A stretch of 11,204 bases of DNA from Campylobacteraceae bacterium (GTDB lineage Bacteria > Campylobacterota > Campylobacteria > Campylobacterales > Sulfurovaceae), in assembly GCA_027031505.1 (NCBI GenBank), contig JALVQH010000249.1:1-11204 (forward strand), given 5' to 3'. Positions 1 through 7,500 of this stretch are shown here, piece after piece; positions within the stretch are counted from its first letter, which is position 1, and each line of letters opens with the position of its first letter. The position numbers and the translations under genes are program-made. The notes beneath the pieces are model-generated. The model was not told where the DNA came from, did no database searches, and worked only from the letters and a program-made list of their open reading frames with translations.

Positions 1-152
1 CCGGTGTTGACCTGAGTCACACATGGAGTTGCTATCAGAATGAGGAGAAAGCCTGCGGAGTGTGCGACAGTTGTCGGTTGCGGCTGAAAGGATTCGAAGA
101 AGTCGGAGTCGTCGATCCGGTAGCATATGAGGAAGTGAGAGGTGAGAGGTGA
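1..152 (+). CDS. queC: QueC, 7-cyano-7-deazaguanine synthase, C-terminal end (partial)
   Basis: The frame beginning at base 3 is open from the window edge to the TGA at 150-152 and gives 49 residues. They contain SCY followed by [10 protein letters not shown] and [10 protein letters not shown], which is the conserved zinc-binding four-Cys end of QueC. Family knowledge: QueC is a cytoplasmic ATP-dependent enzyme that converts 7-carboxy-7-deazaguanine to preQ0 in the queuosine tRNA-modification pathway. The catalytic N-terminal part lies outside the window. The last codons (GTG AGA GGT GAG AGG TGA) are made of a 7-bp tandem repeat that continues past the stop, so the final four or five residues and the stop codon itself are repeat-derived. 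There is no obvious terminator after it. Confidence 0.88.
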   Translation, partial: GVDLSHTWSCYQNEEKACGVCDSCRLRLKGFEEVGVVDPVAYEEVRGER

Positions 153-158
153 GAGGTG
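135..158. repeat. 7-bp tandem repeat (GTGAGAG, three copies plus three bases)
   Basis: GTGAGAG is repeated head to tail at 135-141, 142-148 and 149-155, followed by GTG. The array spans the end of queC and supplies its stop codon. The unit length is not a multiple of three, so gain or loss of one unit would change the reading frame at the queC C-terminus, although alternative stops lie close by. Confidence 0.9.
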
Positions 159-199
159 TCGGCCGTGGTGTGCGATGCCTCCGGTTCCTCATCGCATGA

Positions 200-330
200 C
201 GAATCACCACTCACCAATCACGAATCACCAATCACGAATCACCAATTACGAATCACCAATTACGAATCACCAATCACGAATCACCAATTACGAATCACCA
301 ATTACGAATCACCAATTACGAATCACCAAT
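200..330. repeat. 14-bp tandem repeat array
   Basis: Seven complete head-to-tail copies of CGAATCACCAATYA start at 221, 235, 249, 263, 277, 291 and 305, followed by a 12-nt partial copy at 319-330. A degenerate 21-nt variant precedes them at 200-220. Only base 13 of the unit varies (C in copies 1 and 4, T in the others), so 221-262 and 263-304 are identical 42-bp blocks, suggesting duplication of a trimer. The array lies in the gap between queC and the convergent lipoprotein gene. Because 14 is not a multiple of three, all frames read through as repetitive ITNHQ/ITNYE-type peptide; I regard this as non-coding. There are no unique spacers, so it is not a CRISPR. Confidence 0.95.
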
Positions 331-342
331 GCACCCATACAC

Positions 343-360
343 GGTGTGCAATTGCGCACC
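343..360. repeat. 18-nt palindromic motif, copy 1
   Basis: GGTGTGCAATTGCGCACC is a nearly perfect palindrome centred on CAATTG. It abuts the stop codon of the minus-strand lipoprotein gene (361-363). Two related copies occur at 8295-8312 and 8362-8379. As RNA it would have almost no loop, and no U-tract follows on either strand, so a repeat element or protein-binding site is more likely than an intrinsic terminator. Confidence 0.6.
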
Positions 361-714
361 CTACTGCTTCTGCTCGTCAATAGCTTGCTGGTACTGGGTG
401 CGCATACCGGGTCTGGCTTCTTCAGGGAGGATCAGGGGACAGCGGGCGCGTCCGGCATCCCAGCCGCGCCTGTACTCTGCCGAGATGGCCGAGAGGGAGT
501 AGTTGCGCTGAAAATACCCTTCACCGGTGCGGCATCCGTCGACGACCCCTTTTTTGTAGATGCGCGAAACATTGCGGCCAAAGTTGTATCCTTTGTAGCA
601 AAAATAGCCGGCCTTTTGCATATATGGAAAGCAGCGACTGCCGGAGGGAGTGCAGCCGGATAGCATCAGCATTGTCGCCCCCGCTGCCAGAAAGGTAACC
701 GATTGTATGCGCAT
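361..714 (-). CDS. Small cysteine-containing lipoprotein of unknown function
   Basis: This encodes 117 residues. The N-terminus is a lipoprotein signal peptide: a short basic start (MR), a hydrophobic stretch and the lipobox LSGC with Cys21 as the predicted lipidated residue. The mature part has four further cysteines (28, 39, 60, 92) and is rich in Gly, Tyr and Arg. The pattern YKKG..DGCRTGEG followed by YRRGWDAGRARC looks like a repeated Tyr/Gly-Gly-Cys motif, which would fit disulfide bonding in an exported protein. An AGGGA ribosome binding site lies about 8 nt upstream of the ATG at 714-712. I do not recognise a named family; function is unknown. It is transcribed towards the 14-bp repeat array, and a plausible promoter lies at 749-744. 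Confidence 0.75.
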   Translation of the reverse strand: MRIQSVTFLAAGATMLMLSGCTPSGSRCFPYMQKAGYFCYKGYNFGRNVSRIYKKGVVDGCRTGEGYFQRNYSLSAISAEYRRGWDAGRARCPLILPEEARPGMRTQYQQAIDEQKQ

Positions 715-743
715 AGGAGTTCCCTTTTGTTTTTTTTGGTATC

Positions 744-749
744 ATTGTA
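744..749 (-). promoter_or_regulatory. Predicted -10 element for the lipoprotein gene
   Basis: On the minus strand TACAAT (749 to 744) lies about 30 nt upstream of the lipoprotein ATG, within an AT-rich region shared with the divergent methyltransferase gene. No convincing -35 is seen, which is usual for housekeeping promoters in Campylobacterota. Confidence 0.45.
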
Positions 750-756
750 TCACAAG

Positions 757-762
757 TATAAT
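757..762 (+). promoter_or_regulatory. Predicted -10 element for the methyltransferase gene
   Basis: A consensus TATAAT lies 23 nt upstream of the ATG at 786, downstream of a long T-run (731-737). Transcription would start near 769 and leave a very short leader containing the GAGGAG ribosome binding site (775-780). This placement argues against the in-frame TTG at 762 as the translation start. Confidence 0.55.
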
Positions 763-785
763 TGAAATCACATAGAGGAGATTTG

Positions 786-1127
786 ATGCCGACACCCCTG
801 CAAGAGCGTGTCTGGGAGGCTTTGCGCCAGATCCCCCGCGGTCGGGTGACAACGTACGGAGAGATTGCCCGCCATCCTGGAACACGTGCGGTGCGAACCG
901 TGGCAACAGCTGTGGGCAGGAATCCCTGTGCTCCAGCTGTTCCCTGCCATCGTGTCGTCCGTGCCGATGGGCAGATCGGGCGCTACAGCGGAGGGGAAGG
1001 GGCGGCAACCAGGATCGCCTTATTGGCGGATGAAGGTGTCAAGGTGCAGAGGGGAAGGATCGTTGATTTCGAGCAGCGGTACTGGCGCTACCCTTCACAC
1101 TCGGTGACAAGCCCTTCGGGGAGTTGA
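786..1127 (+). CDS. Single-domain O6-alkylguanine-DNA alkyltransferase (MGMT/Ogt family)
   Basis: This encodes 113 residues covering only the DNA-binding/active-site domain of the MGMT family. Visible family features are GRVTTYGEIA near residues 19-28, an Arg-rich segment ending in GRNP (44-47), the PCHRVV active-site motif with Cys54, and YSGGEGAATRIALLADEG. Family knowledge: the cysteine accepts the alkyl group from O6-alkylguanine in a suicide reaction. The presence of Cys rather than Trp separates it from alkyltransferase-like (ATL) proteins. The N-terminal domain of full-length Ogt/Ada-C is absent, as in many short bacterial homologues. The ATG at 786 is chosen because GAGGAG sits 5 nt upstream. 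The last 40 bases overlap the convergent Nfu gene. Confidence 0.88.
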   Translation: MPTPLQERVWEALRQIPRGRVTTYGEIARHPGTRAVRTVATAVGRNPCAPAVPCHRVVRADGQIGRYSGGEGAATRIALLADEGVKVQRGRIVDFEQRYWRYPSHSVTSPSGS

Positions 1128-1384
1128 TCTTCCTGTCCGGGAAAAATACTTTCGACTACAAGATCCGGATGGATCAGTTCGCGCAACTTGCGTTGAACAA
1201 CCATCTTGGTGGTCAGGGTGCTCATGGAGCATCCGTTGCAGCTGCCGGCAAGCTCGATCCAGGCGGTGGCATCCTTGATCCCGAGGTAGCGCATGGTACC
1301 GTTGTGTGAGGCAACATATTTTTCGATATCCGGGAGGAAGTTTTTGATGGCGATGCAGAGATCATCGTCGGTAAAAGGCATCAT
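1088..1384 (-). CDS. Nfu-type iron-sulfur cluster scaffold/carrier protein (NifU C-terminal domain)
   Basis: This encodes 98 residues. The core GSCNGCSMSTLTTK carries the CxxC motif (Cys49, Cys52) that binds a bridging [4Fe-4S] cluster between two subunits in NifU C-terminal-domain proteins. Only this domain is present, as in stand-alone Nfu proteins that deliver clusters to cytoplasmic apoproteins. Two adjacent ATGs (1384 and 1381) are possible; AAGGAT lies just upstream of both. A longer in-frame extension to 1438 has no signal and runs into the promoter region, so I reject it. The 3' end overlaps the methyltransferase gene tail to tail by 40 bp, and there is no room for a conventional terminator. 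The C-terminal tail beyond the core is acidic and ends in TECEG. Confidence 0.88.
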   Translation of the reverse strand: MMPFTDDDLCIAIKNFLPDIEKYVASHNGTMRYLGIKDATAWIELAGSCNGCSMSTLTTKMVVQRKLRELIHPDLVVESIFPGQEDQLPEGLVTECEG

Positions 1385-1404
1385 CGGTGTATCCTTGTGG
1401 GTGC

Positions 1405-1410
1405 AGTATA
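1405..1410 (-). promoter_or_regulatory. Predicted -10 element for the Nfu gene
   Basis: On the minus strand TATACT (1410 to 1405) follows a T/C-rich stretch and lies about 20 nt upstream of the Nfu start. No clear -35 is present. Confidence 0.4.
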
Positions 1411-1459
1411 GAGAAATAGTGGCGAGAAATATAGCCAAAGTCCCTTAATCGGAGTTGAT

Positions 1460-2041
1460 ATGCGCTGCATCAGTTGTCATCGTCTGTCCCGGGATGTGGT
1501 GTGCCGATCCTGCCGTAACCGCCTCCTGACCCCGGCTGTAAGCCGGAGGACAGTGGGGACACTTGAAGTGGTCAGTCTGTTTGGCTACCGGACACTTGAA
1601 CCGTTTCTGCTGACCAAGCACACACCCGTCGGGCACCGAATGTATCATTATCTCGGAAAACATTTCCTTTCACCGTTTCTTTCAGAGTTTGCCGACAAGC
1701 TTCCACCCGGGAGTTTGGTGCAGATTATCGGGGTCGATGAGTATGCCGGAGGGGGCTACAGCCACACAGCCCGTCTGATCCATGCCGTCAAACACCCCTC
1801 TCTCGAAGTCATTCACGGAAAACTCCTGGCGCGCAATCGGGTCACCTATGCCGGGAAAACCCTCCAGTATCGTCTTGAAAACCCCCGTAAGTTTCGCTAC
1901 ACCGGTCCGTGTGGGGGGGAGGCGATCCTTGTCGATGATATTGTCACGACCGGATTGACCCTTCAGCAAGCCCGTCAGACCCTTTTGGCAAACGGGGTGG
2001 ATATCCTGTATGCTGTGACACTGGCAGATGCGCAGCAATGA
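1460..2041 (+). CDS. comF: ComF-family phosphoribosyltransferase-like protein
   Basis: This encodes 193 residues. The N-terminus has a four-Cys zinc ribbon (Cys3, Cys6, Cys15, Cys18). The C-terminal half is a type I phosphoribosyltransferase fold, with the PRPP-binding loop AILVDDIVTTGLT at residues 155-167 (Asp159, Asp160). Family knowledge: ComF/GntX proteins are cytoplasmic and, in competent bacteria, help single-stranded DNA uptake with ComFA and DprA; their enzymatic substrate is not established. GGAG lies 6 nt before the ATG. The gene is divergent from the Nfu gene with a 75-nt gap. It ends 37 nt before the promoter of the sensory operon, so it is probably a separate unit. Whether this organism is competent cannot be told here. 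Confidence 0.85.
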   Translation: MRCISCHRLSRDVVCRSCRNRLLTPAVSRRTVGTLEVVSLFGYRTLEPFLLTKHTPVGHRMYHYLGKHFLSPFLSEFADKLPPGSLVQIIGVDEYAGGGYSHTARLIHAVKHPSLEVIHGKLLARNRVTYAGKTLQYRLENPRKFRYTGPCGGEAILVDDIVTTGLTLQQARQTLLANGVDILYAVTLADAQQ

Positions 2042-2052
2042 TTATTGGATGA

Positions 2053-2083
2053 TTGGCATATTTTTGACAAAATCAGGTATAAT
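2053..2083 (+). promoter_or_regulatory. Predicted promoter of the sensory operon
   Basis: A consensus TATAAT lies at 2078-2083, preceded by a T-run and TTGACA at 2064-2069 (too close to be a -35) and by TTGGCA at 2053-2058 (19-nt spacer, possible -35). Transcription would begin near 2090, leaving a leader of about 37 nt before the first gene. No comparably good promoter was noticed in the short intergenic gaps that follow, which supports a single operon. Confidence 0.55.
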
Positions 2084-2126
2084 TACAGAAATCAATCATT
2101 CAAAGAGAGGAGGTCGGAAGCACCTG

Positions 2127-2891
2127 ATGAAAAGAAAAGTTGGATACTTTGGCATTCTTTTGTCTGCCGGCATGCTGATGGGCAGCGGAGGTCTCTCGGC
2201 ATTGGAAATCGGGAACGATGCGGATGCAGTGAAAGCTGCCGGAAAACTGCGCATGTTGACATGGCGTGCGCTTAAAGACTACATAGAAATCGGGATGAAG
2301 AGCACATACGGCCATCCCAAAGAGGAGATCAAACAGACGTTTGCAGAATTTGACGAAAACCTCAAAGCTCTGAAAATTTATGTAAAAGATCCCCTCGTCA
2401 AGCGCAAGTTGAACACGATTGAGGAAAAGTGGCAAAATGCCAAAGTTTTTTTGAACAAAGAGCCTGAATTGGCGGAGGCTTCAAAATATTTTGGCAATAC
2501 CAAAGCGCTCAAAAAAATTATATATGAAACCGTGGGGATGATGAGTAGAAACAAGGGTGCCGTTATTGAAAAATCGAGTCGTCTCCCCGCGGTTTCCCAG
2601 GCTTTGTCGGCTATTTATTCTCTCAAAAGCTGGGGCATGAAGGATGCAGACAAAGCATTGGCCGTCCCTATGCGGCGTTTTCGGGAAACGCTGGATTTTT
2701 TGGAGAAGAGTCCGGAAACCGAACCAAAAATGGCTGAAATTCTTCAAAAAATGGAAAAAGTTTATCTGTTTTTCCAGGTCATGAATGATGCCGAAACACT
2801 GACACCTTCTCTGGCAATCAAACGAGCCAATGAAATACTGAAAGATGCCGAAAGGCTCACAGAGCTTTATGCGAATGCGCTTAAACATTAA
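2127..2891 (+). CDS. Secreted PilJ-like periplasmic protein A
   Basis: This encodes 254 residues with an N-terminal signal peptide (basic MKRK, hydrophobic core, likely SPase I site after LSA at residue 26). The mature protein is alpha-helical and charged, with no further membrane segment. The segment AGKLRMLTWRALKDYIEIG (residues 38-56) matches the AGRQRMLSQRM-type opening of the PilJ type IV pili chemotaxis-transducer N-terminal domain. A second, similar helix pair starts near SRLPAVSQALSAIYSLKSWG (151-170) and ends with EKVYLFFQ, parallel to EEKWQNAKVFL in the first half, so two PilJ-like repeats are present. Family knowledge: such domains are extracytoplasmic sensor bundles related to NIT domains; a free secreted form suggests a ligand-binding or accessory role. 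The start at 2127 is chosen over upstream in-frame starts because it gives the signal peptide; GGAGG (2108-2112) and GGAAG (2116-2120) are upstream. Its ligand is unknown. Confidence 0.8.
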   Translation: MKRKVGYFGILLSAGMLMGSGGLSALEIGNDADAVKAAGKLRMLTWRALKDYIEIGMKSTYGHPKEEIKQTFAEFDENLKALKIYVKDPLVKRKLNTIEEKWQNAKVFLNKEPELAEASKYFGNTKALKKIIYETVGMMSRNKGAVIEKSSRLPAVSQALSAIYSLKSWGMKDADKALAVPMRRFRETLDFLEKSPETEPKMAEILQKMEKVYLFFQVMNDAETLTPSLAIKRANEILKDAERLTELYANALKH

Positions 2892-2906
2892 GTGAAAGGA
2901 TGGATG

Positions 2907-3716
2907 ATGAAAAAAATATTCCAGGCGGCGGGAGCAGGTTTGCTGGTATGGATGATGGCCGGTTCGGCTGCCTGGGCTGCCCAGGCAAAACCAGAAACTC
3001 ACAAAACGACCGGAAATGATGCCGAGACGCTGGGAATGGTTTATGCAGCCATGCGCTCCCGTGTTTTTATCCAGATGGTAGCGAAGGACTATCTCTATAT
3101 CGGTAACGATGTGGCAACGACTAAAGCACAAAGAGAGATGAAAGCTGCACTGAAAAAATTTGACAAGGAGCAGAAAAAGCTTGCGGATGCCTTTACGGAT
3201 CCCAAAACCAAAAACCTCATGACGTTTATCAGGATCAACGTAGACGAGATAAAAAATACCCTGAAAAAACCCTACAGCATAGATAATGCCCAGGAGATTA
3301 TCGATCTTGCGGAAGCGATCTCGGAGGGGAATAAAAAAATCGCAACCGTTTTGAGGAAAAAGCTCTCCAGACACTATCCGACCGGCAAAGGGCAGCGTTA
3401 TATGGTTACCCAGATTGCTAAATATTATATGGCGTATCAAGCAGGGATCAAAGATGCAAACACCATACGCCACATGAAAAAAACAGTCGGTGATTTTGAA
3501 AAACTCATACAGGAGATGAAAGCCTACCCCAAAAATACGGTTAAAATGAATCAGCTCCTCAATGAGACCGAAAGGCTGTGGAAGATAGTCAAACAATTTT
3601 ACATGGATATCGAGGAAGGGGGCTTGCCTGTTATTGTATATCAGACGACGAACAAAATTGACAAAGCCGTGATCGATTATTCTCTGCAGGTGAAAAAAAT
3701 TGCCGCCAGAAAATAA
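2907..3716 (+). CDS. Secreted PilJ-like periplasmic protein B
   Basis: This encodes 269 residues. The signal peptide MKKIFQAAGAG... has a predicted cleavage after AWA (residue 24). The mature protein is helical and lysine-rich, and paralogous to its neighbours. The first repeat begins NDAETLGMVYAAMRSRVFIQ, a diverged PilJ opening. The block IIDLAEAISEGNKKIA closes the first bundle and is clearly similar to protein C. The second repeat starts near YMVTQIAKYYMAYQAG and closes with NETERLWKIVKQF. The codon at 2907 is preferred to GTG 2892 or ATG 2904 because AAGGA (2896-2900) is then 6 nt away. The gene begins 15 nt after gene A and ends 15 nt before gene C. Function is inferred only from domain type and context: a periplasmic partner of the downstream NIT-domain kinase. 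Confidence 0.78.
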   Translation: MKKIFQAAGAGLLVWMMAGSAAWAAQAKPETHKTTGNDAETLGMVYAAMRSRVFIQMVAKDYLYIGNDVATTKAQREMKAALKKFDKEQKKLADAFTDPKTKNLMTFIRINVDEIKNTLKKPYSIDNAQEIIDLAEAISEGNKKIATVLRKKLSRHYPTGKGQRYMVTQIAKYYMAYQAGIKDANTIRHMKKTVGDFEKLIQEMKAYPKNTVKMNQLLNETERLWKIVKQFYMDIEEGGLPVIVYQTTNKIDKAVIDYSLQVKKIAARK

Positions 3717-3731
3717 TCCAGGGGGCATCTC

Positions 3732-4502
3732 ATGAAGAAATTGATTGTACCCCTCCTTGCCGGATTTATGGCAATGACTTTTACGTGTCACGCTGCCACG
3801 CGGGGAGATGTAAAAATTCTTGAAGCGTCCGATACCATCAAGTATCGGATTAACCATCTGACCCAAAACTATTTGCTCTACACGCTGTTTCCGCACAAGA
3901 GAGAATTGTCCAGGGTTCTCAAAAGAGACCTTGAGGCTTTGAATAAAAGTTTTCAGGAAATTGCCGTGACAACCAAGGATGCCCATACGAGAGGATTGCT
4001 GGCTTTTTTCGCTTACCAAAAAACGCGGGCGGAAGCAATTCTCGAGCAGAAGCCGACCCGAAAACTGGCCGAAGAGGTTCTGGATATGAGCGAGAGTCTG
4101 ACGGAAGGGGCGGATGCGATTGCCCGTCACCATAAATATGACTTTTCTTTTGAAGAAAAGATGTTCAAAATAACACTCATGATGTCGGAGCATCTTGAGG
4201 CGATTGCCAAATACTATATTGCACATCACCTGGATCAGAGTGATCCGGAAATCCTCAAAAAAATGAGCCGCACAATCAAAGTGTTTGCAGATGAGCTTGC
4301 CAGAATACAGCAGTACAAATACAAGGAGACCAAAGCAGAAGAGGCACAGAAAAGCCTTGTGGCAGCCTGGCAGACAATTTCCCCTTATCTGATACGGGAT
4401 CTGAAAGACAAAGCAAGCCTTCCGATGGTTGTCAATGCCGGGGTGGGGTATATGAATACTTTGCTGCAGTATCTCGGCATCTATCACAGTAAAAACCAAT
4501 AA
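3732..4502 (+). CDS. Secreted PilJ-like periplasmic protein C
   Basis: This encodes 256 residues with a signal peptide (MKKLIVPLLAGFMAMTF...) and likely cleavage after CHA (residue 21). The Cys before the cleavage site is not in a lipobox context. The mature helical protein has the same two-repeat plan as proteins A and B but is the most diverged at the opening helix (DTIKYRINHLTQNYLLYTLF). The block VLDMSESLTEGADAIA matches IIDLAEAISEGNKKIA of protein B. The second repeat runs from MFKITLMMSEHLEAIAKYY to AAWQTISPYL. AGGGGG at 3720-3725 is a strong ribosome binding site. Its stop codon lies inside the ribosome binding site of the kinase gene (9-nt gap), indicating tight co-expression with the kinase. 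Ligand and biochemical role are unknown. Confidence 0.77.
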   Translation: MKKLIVPLLAGFMAMTFTCHAATRGDVKILEASDTIKYRINHLTQNYLLYTLFPHKRELSRVLKRDLEALNKSFQEIAVTTKDAHTRGLLAFFAYQKTRAEAILEQKPTRKLAEEVLDMSESLTEGADAIARHHKYDFSFEEKMFKITLMMSEHLEAIAKYYIAHHLDQSDPEILKKMSRTIKVFADELARIQQYKYKETKAEEAQKSLVAAWQTISPYLIRDLKDKASLPMVVNAGVGYMNTLLQYLGIYHSKNQ

Positions 4503-4511
4503 GGAAACAGT

Positions 4512-7500
4512 ATGCGGTCAAAGATTTTATTTGCGGCAGTTTTGGTGATGCTGACGGCTCTTGTCGGCTGGTTGGGTTATATGACATTCCACGCATACAC
4601 AGCATTCCGCCCCATGAGCCAAAACAATCAGCATCTCGAGGAGCTGCGCTACATTGATTCTGCAATCACTGCCCTGCAGAAAGAGCAGGAGGCTAATGCA
4701 CTTTTTCTGGGATTTTCCGGAAAGAATTTTGCAGACAAACTCCAGAGCACCCGCCGGAAAAGTGATCGCTGGATTCGTGAAATATCCAATATCAGTCCCG
4801 ACACTGCCGGCTTGATAAAGTCATTGAATTCCAGCCTCAAATTTATCCGCTCAAACGTAGATATGCTGAATGGAAAATATCCCGAATCGGCAGGACGCGG
4901 TTTTGATACGGAGGTGTATCCGCCCCTGATTGCGCGCGTGCGTACTCTGGGTTCCGTATTCTCTTTGAGGGTTTTGAATCAGGAGGCGCAGGCGCTGGCT
5001 TCGTTTTTGCGGAGTCGCGTGGCTCACGGCAGTGAAGAAGCCTATCTTTCCTATCTCGCAGCACGAAAAAAACCTCTCGGATCTGATGAGATGCAGTATT
5101 GGGAAAATCTGATGGAGAAAGAGGGGGTGCCCCGGTTGGATCTGATTCCGGATCCGAAACTCATCATGAAAATCAAAGAGAGTCAAGCCGAAACCGGGAA
5201 CGGAGATGTCACGGCATCCGTTCGGGGGAGAATATTGAGGCATGCACGGAGCGGGCGCTTTGTGTTTGAGCCTCTTGAAATTTCAAGAGTATTTGCTGCG
5301 CAGGAAGCCCAAAAAGCAAAAGCTTCCAAAATTATCACGGATGAAATGGAAAAAAGACTCATGGAGTCTCTGACGGAGGCACGCATGCAGCTGATCCGGT
5401 ACGGAGCAGGCTTGCTGCTTGCTGTGCTGGTGCTGTTTTTCCTGCTGAGAATTTCCGGCAAATCGTCACGAGAACGCAAGGCACTTGAAGAGACCCTCAG
5501 GGAGATGGTCAGTGATTTGCCGGACGAGCAGCAGAAAGAGCTTGATATGATTCTCAAAAAAGGGGACAGAGTTTCGATCTACCGGTTTCTTACCGATACG
5601 ACCCGTGCAGCTCGTGCAGCCCGTGAGCAGGCACTTGAAGCGGAAAAAGCCAAAGACCTTTTTCTTGCAAATATGTCGCATGAGATTCGTACACCGCTGA
5701 ACGGTATCCTCGGATTTACTCAATTGCTGGAGTCGACCGAACTCTCAGAGGAGCAACGCGGATTTATCGACATCATCAAAGGAGCCTCAGATAATCTTTT
5801 GTCAATCGTTAACAGTATCCTTGATCTCTCTAAAATACGGGCGAAAAAAGTGGATCTCGAGGCGATCCCTTTCAGTCCAATGGATATTTTTTCCGATACC
5901 ATTGAACCGCACGAAGTGAAAAACTCCGAAAAGAAAATTGCCTATACGACTTTTATCGACCCCAGTCTCCCCATGCTTATCGGAGATCCGACCCGACTGA
6001 GACAAATTATGACCAATCTGATCGGTAATGCGATCAAATTTACCGATACAGGAGGGTCGATCGATGTTTCGGTTGAAAAGATCAACGAAAACGACCATGA
6101 AGTTACCGTCCTTTTCAGCGTAAAAGACACCGGAATCGGGATAACACCGGAGCAAAAAGATAAGATTTTCGAAGCATTTTCCCAGGCCGATATTTCTACG
6201 ACACGCCAATATGGCGGTACAGGACTCGGATTGGCGATTACAAGCGATCTTGTCAAACACATGGGGGGGAAACTCAAAGTGGAAAGCGTCCCGGGCGAAG
6301 GGTCGGAATTCTACTTCACTCTGACATTCAAAAAAGCAGGAGAAGATGAGAGCAGTGTATACAATTTTGAAAATCTGCATTTGGCCTATTATCTTCCGGA
6401 AGGTTTGAATGAACGGGCATTTGACAAAGGAATCAAGCGTTATCTTAATTTTATCTCACCCCGAAGCGAATTGATAAGAACGCTCCCGGACAATATTGAG
6501 AAAACATACGATATCTTGTTTATTGACTACTCTCTGGCACCTGTTCGAAGGAATATCAAGACATTGCTCGATTTTGATATGAATATTGTTGTGCTGGGGT
6601 ACATCTCTTTCAGGGATGAAATTGACAAATTTTCCAACAAAAAAACCAGCATCATTTACCGTCCGATTCTCTACACAAAGATCAAAAAGGCTATCGTCAG
6701 CTTTTATCACAAGGAGAAGTTGCAGCCTGTCCGCAGCAACCTGAATGACTTGGACGCACTGTCTCTTGAAGGTTTGCGTATTCTGGTAGCCGAAGACAAT
6801 GAAATCAACCAGAACCTCATCCGGGCCGTGCTTGAAGATTTCAAGATGGATGTGACACTGGCCGAGAATGGAGAAGAAGCGCTGAATCTCAGAAAGCAAA
6901 ATGAGTATGATTTGATTTTGATGGATATACAGATGCCAGTGCTTGGAGGTATGGATGCGACCAGAGCGATTTTGGAATTTGAGAGGCATGGGGGTCTCAA
7001 ACACATACCCATTATTGCTTTGACGGCCAATGCACTTCAGGGCGATCGGGAAAAATACCTTGCTGTCGGAATGGACGATTATATCTCCAAGCCTATCCAG
7101 ATTGAACAGCTCCGTCACGTGATTCTTGAGCATTGCCCTGATTGTCGCGGTGCGAAGCGGCGCACAAGGTCTCCTTCGGATTCGGACGAAAAGAAGCAGG
7201 CGAAAATATTCCCCGCCCGGATCTCGGATGCAGAAGAGTCTCTGCCGCATGAGAAGCACCAGGCGGAAGTTTCTGCAGCAGAGGCTGACAAGAAAAGCGA
7301 CAGCAGGAATGAATGGGATGGCGACAGAGCCAGGGAGCATACAGATATAGTGCAGACGGGCTCCGATGATAGATCGGAAGATGTCAGAGGGGTTTTGCTG
7401 TATTGCCGTCCCGGACTGGCACAATATCTCCACTACTATATTCTTGAGCAGGAAGGCTGGAGGGTGGATGCTGTTGAAACCGAAAAGGCTTTTCTGTCCA

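Noticed and set aside
200..330. CRISPR array
   Set aside because: The repeats are contiguous 14-mers with no unique spacers, and no cas gene is nearby.
343..360. Intrinsic terminator of the lipoprotein gene
   Set aside because: The palindrome has almost no loop, touches the stop codon and is not followed by a T-run on the transcribed strand. Related copies elsewhere fit a repeat family better.
142..663. Plus-strand open frames reading through the 14-bp array
   Set aside because: They consist largely of repeat-derived ITNHQ/ITNYE peptide, are open in more than one frame only because the repeat lacks stops, and run antisense into the lipoprotein gene.
762..785. TTG at 762 as start of the methyltransferase
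   Set aside because: It overlaps the predicted -10 element, lacks a ribosome binding site and would add residues before the conserved start, whereas ATG 786 has GAGGAG in front.
2481..4499. 672-codon open frame on the minus strand
   Set aside because: It lies exactly opposite the three PilJ-like genes, has no coding-like composition (rich in Phe, His, Cys) and no ribosome binding site. It is a shadow of their codon bias.
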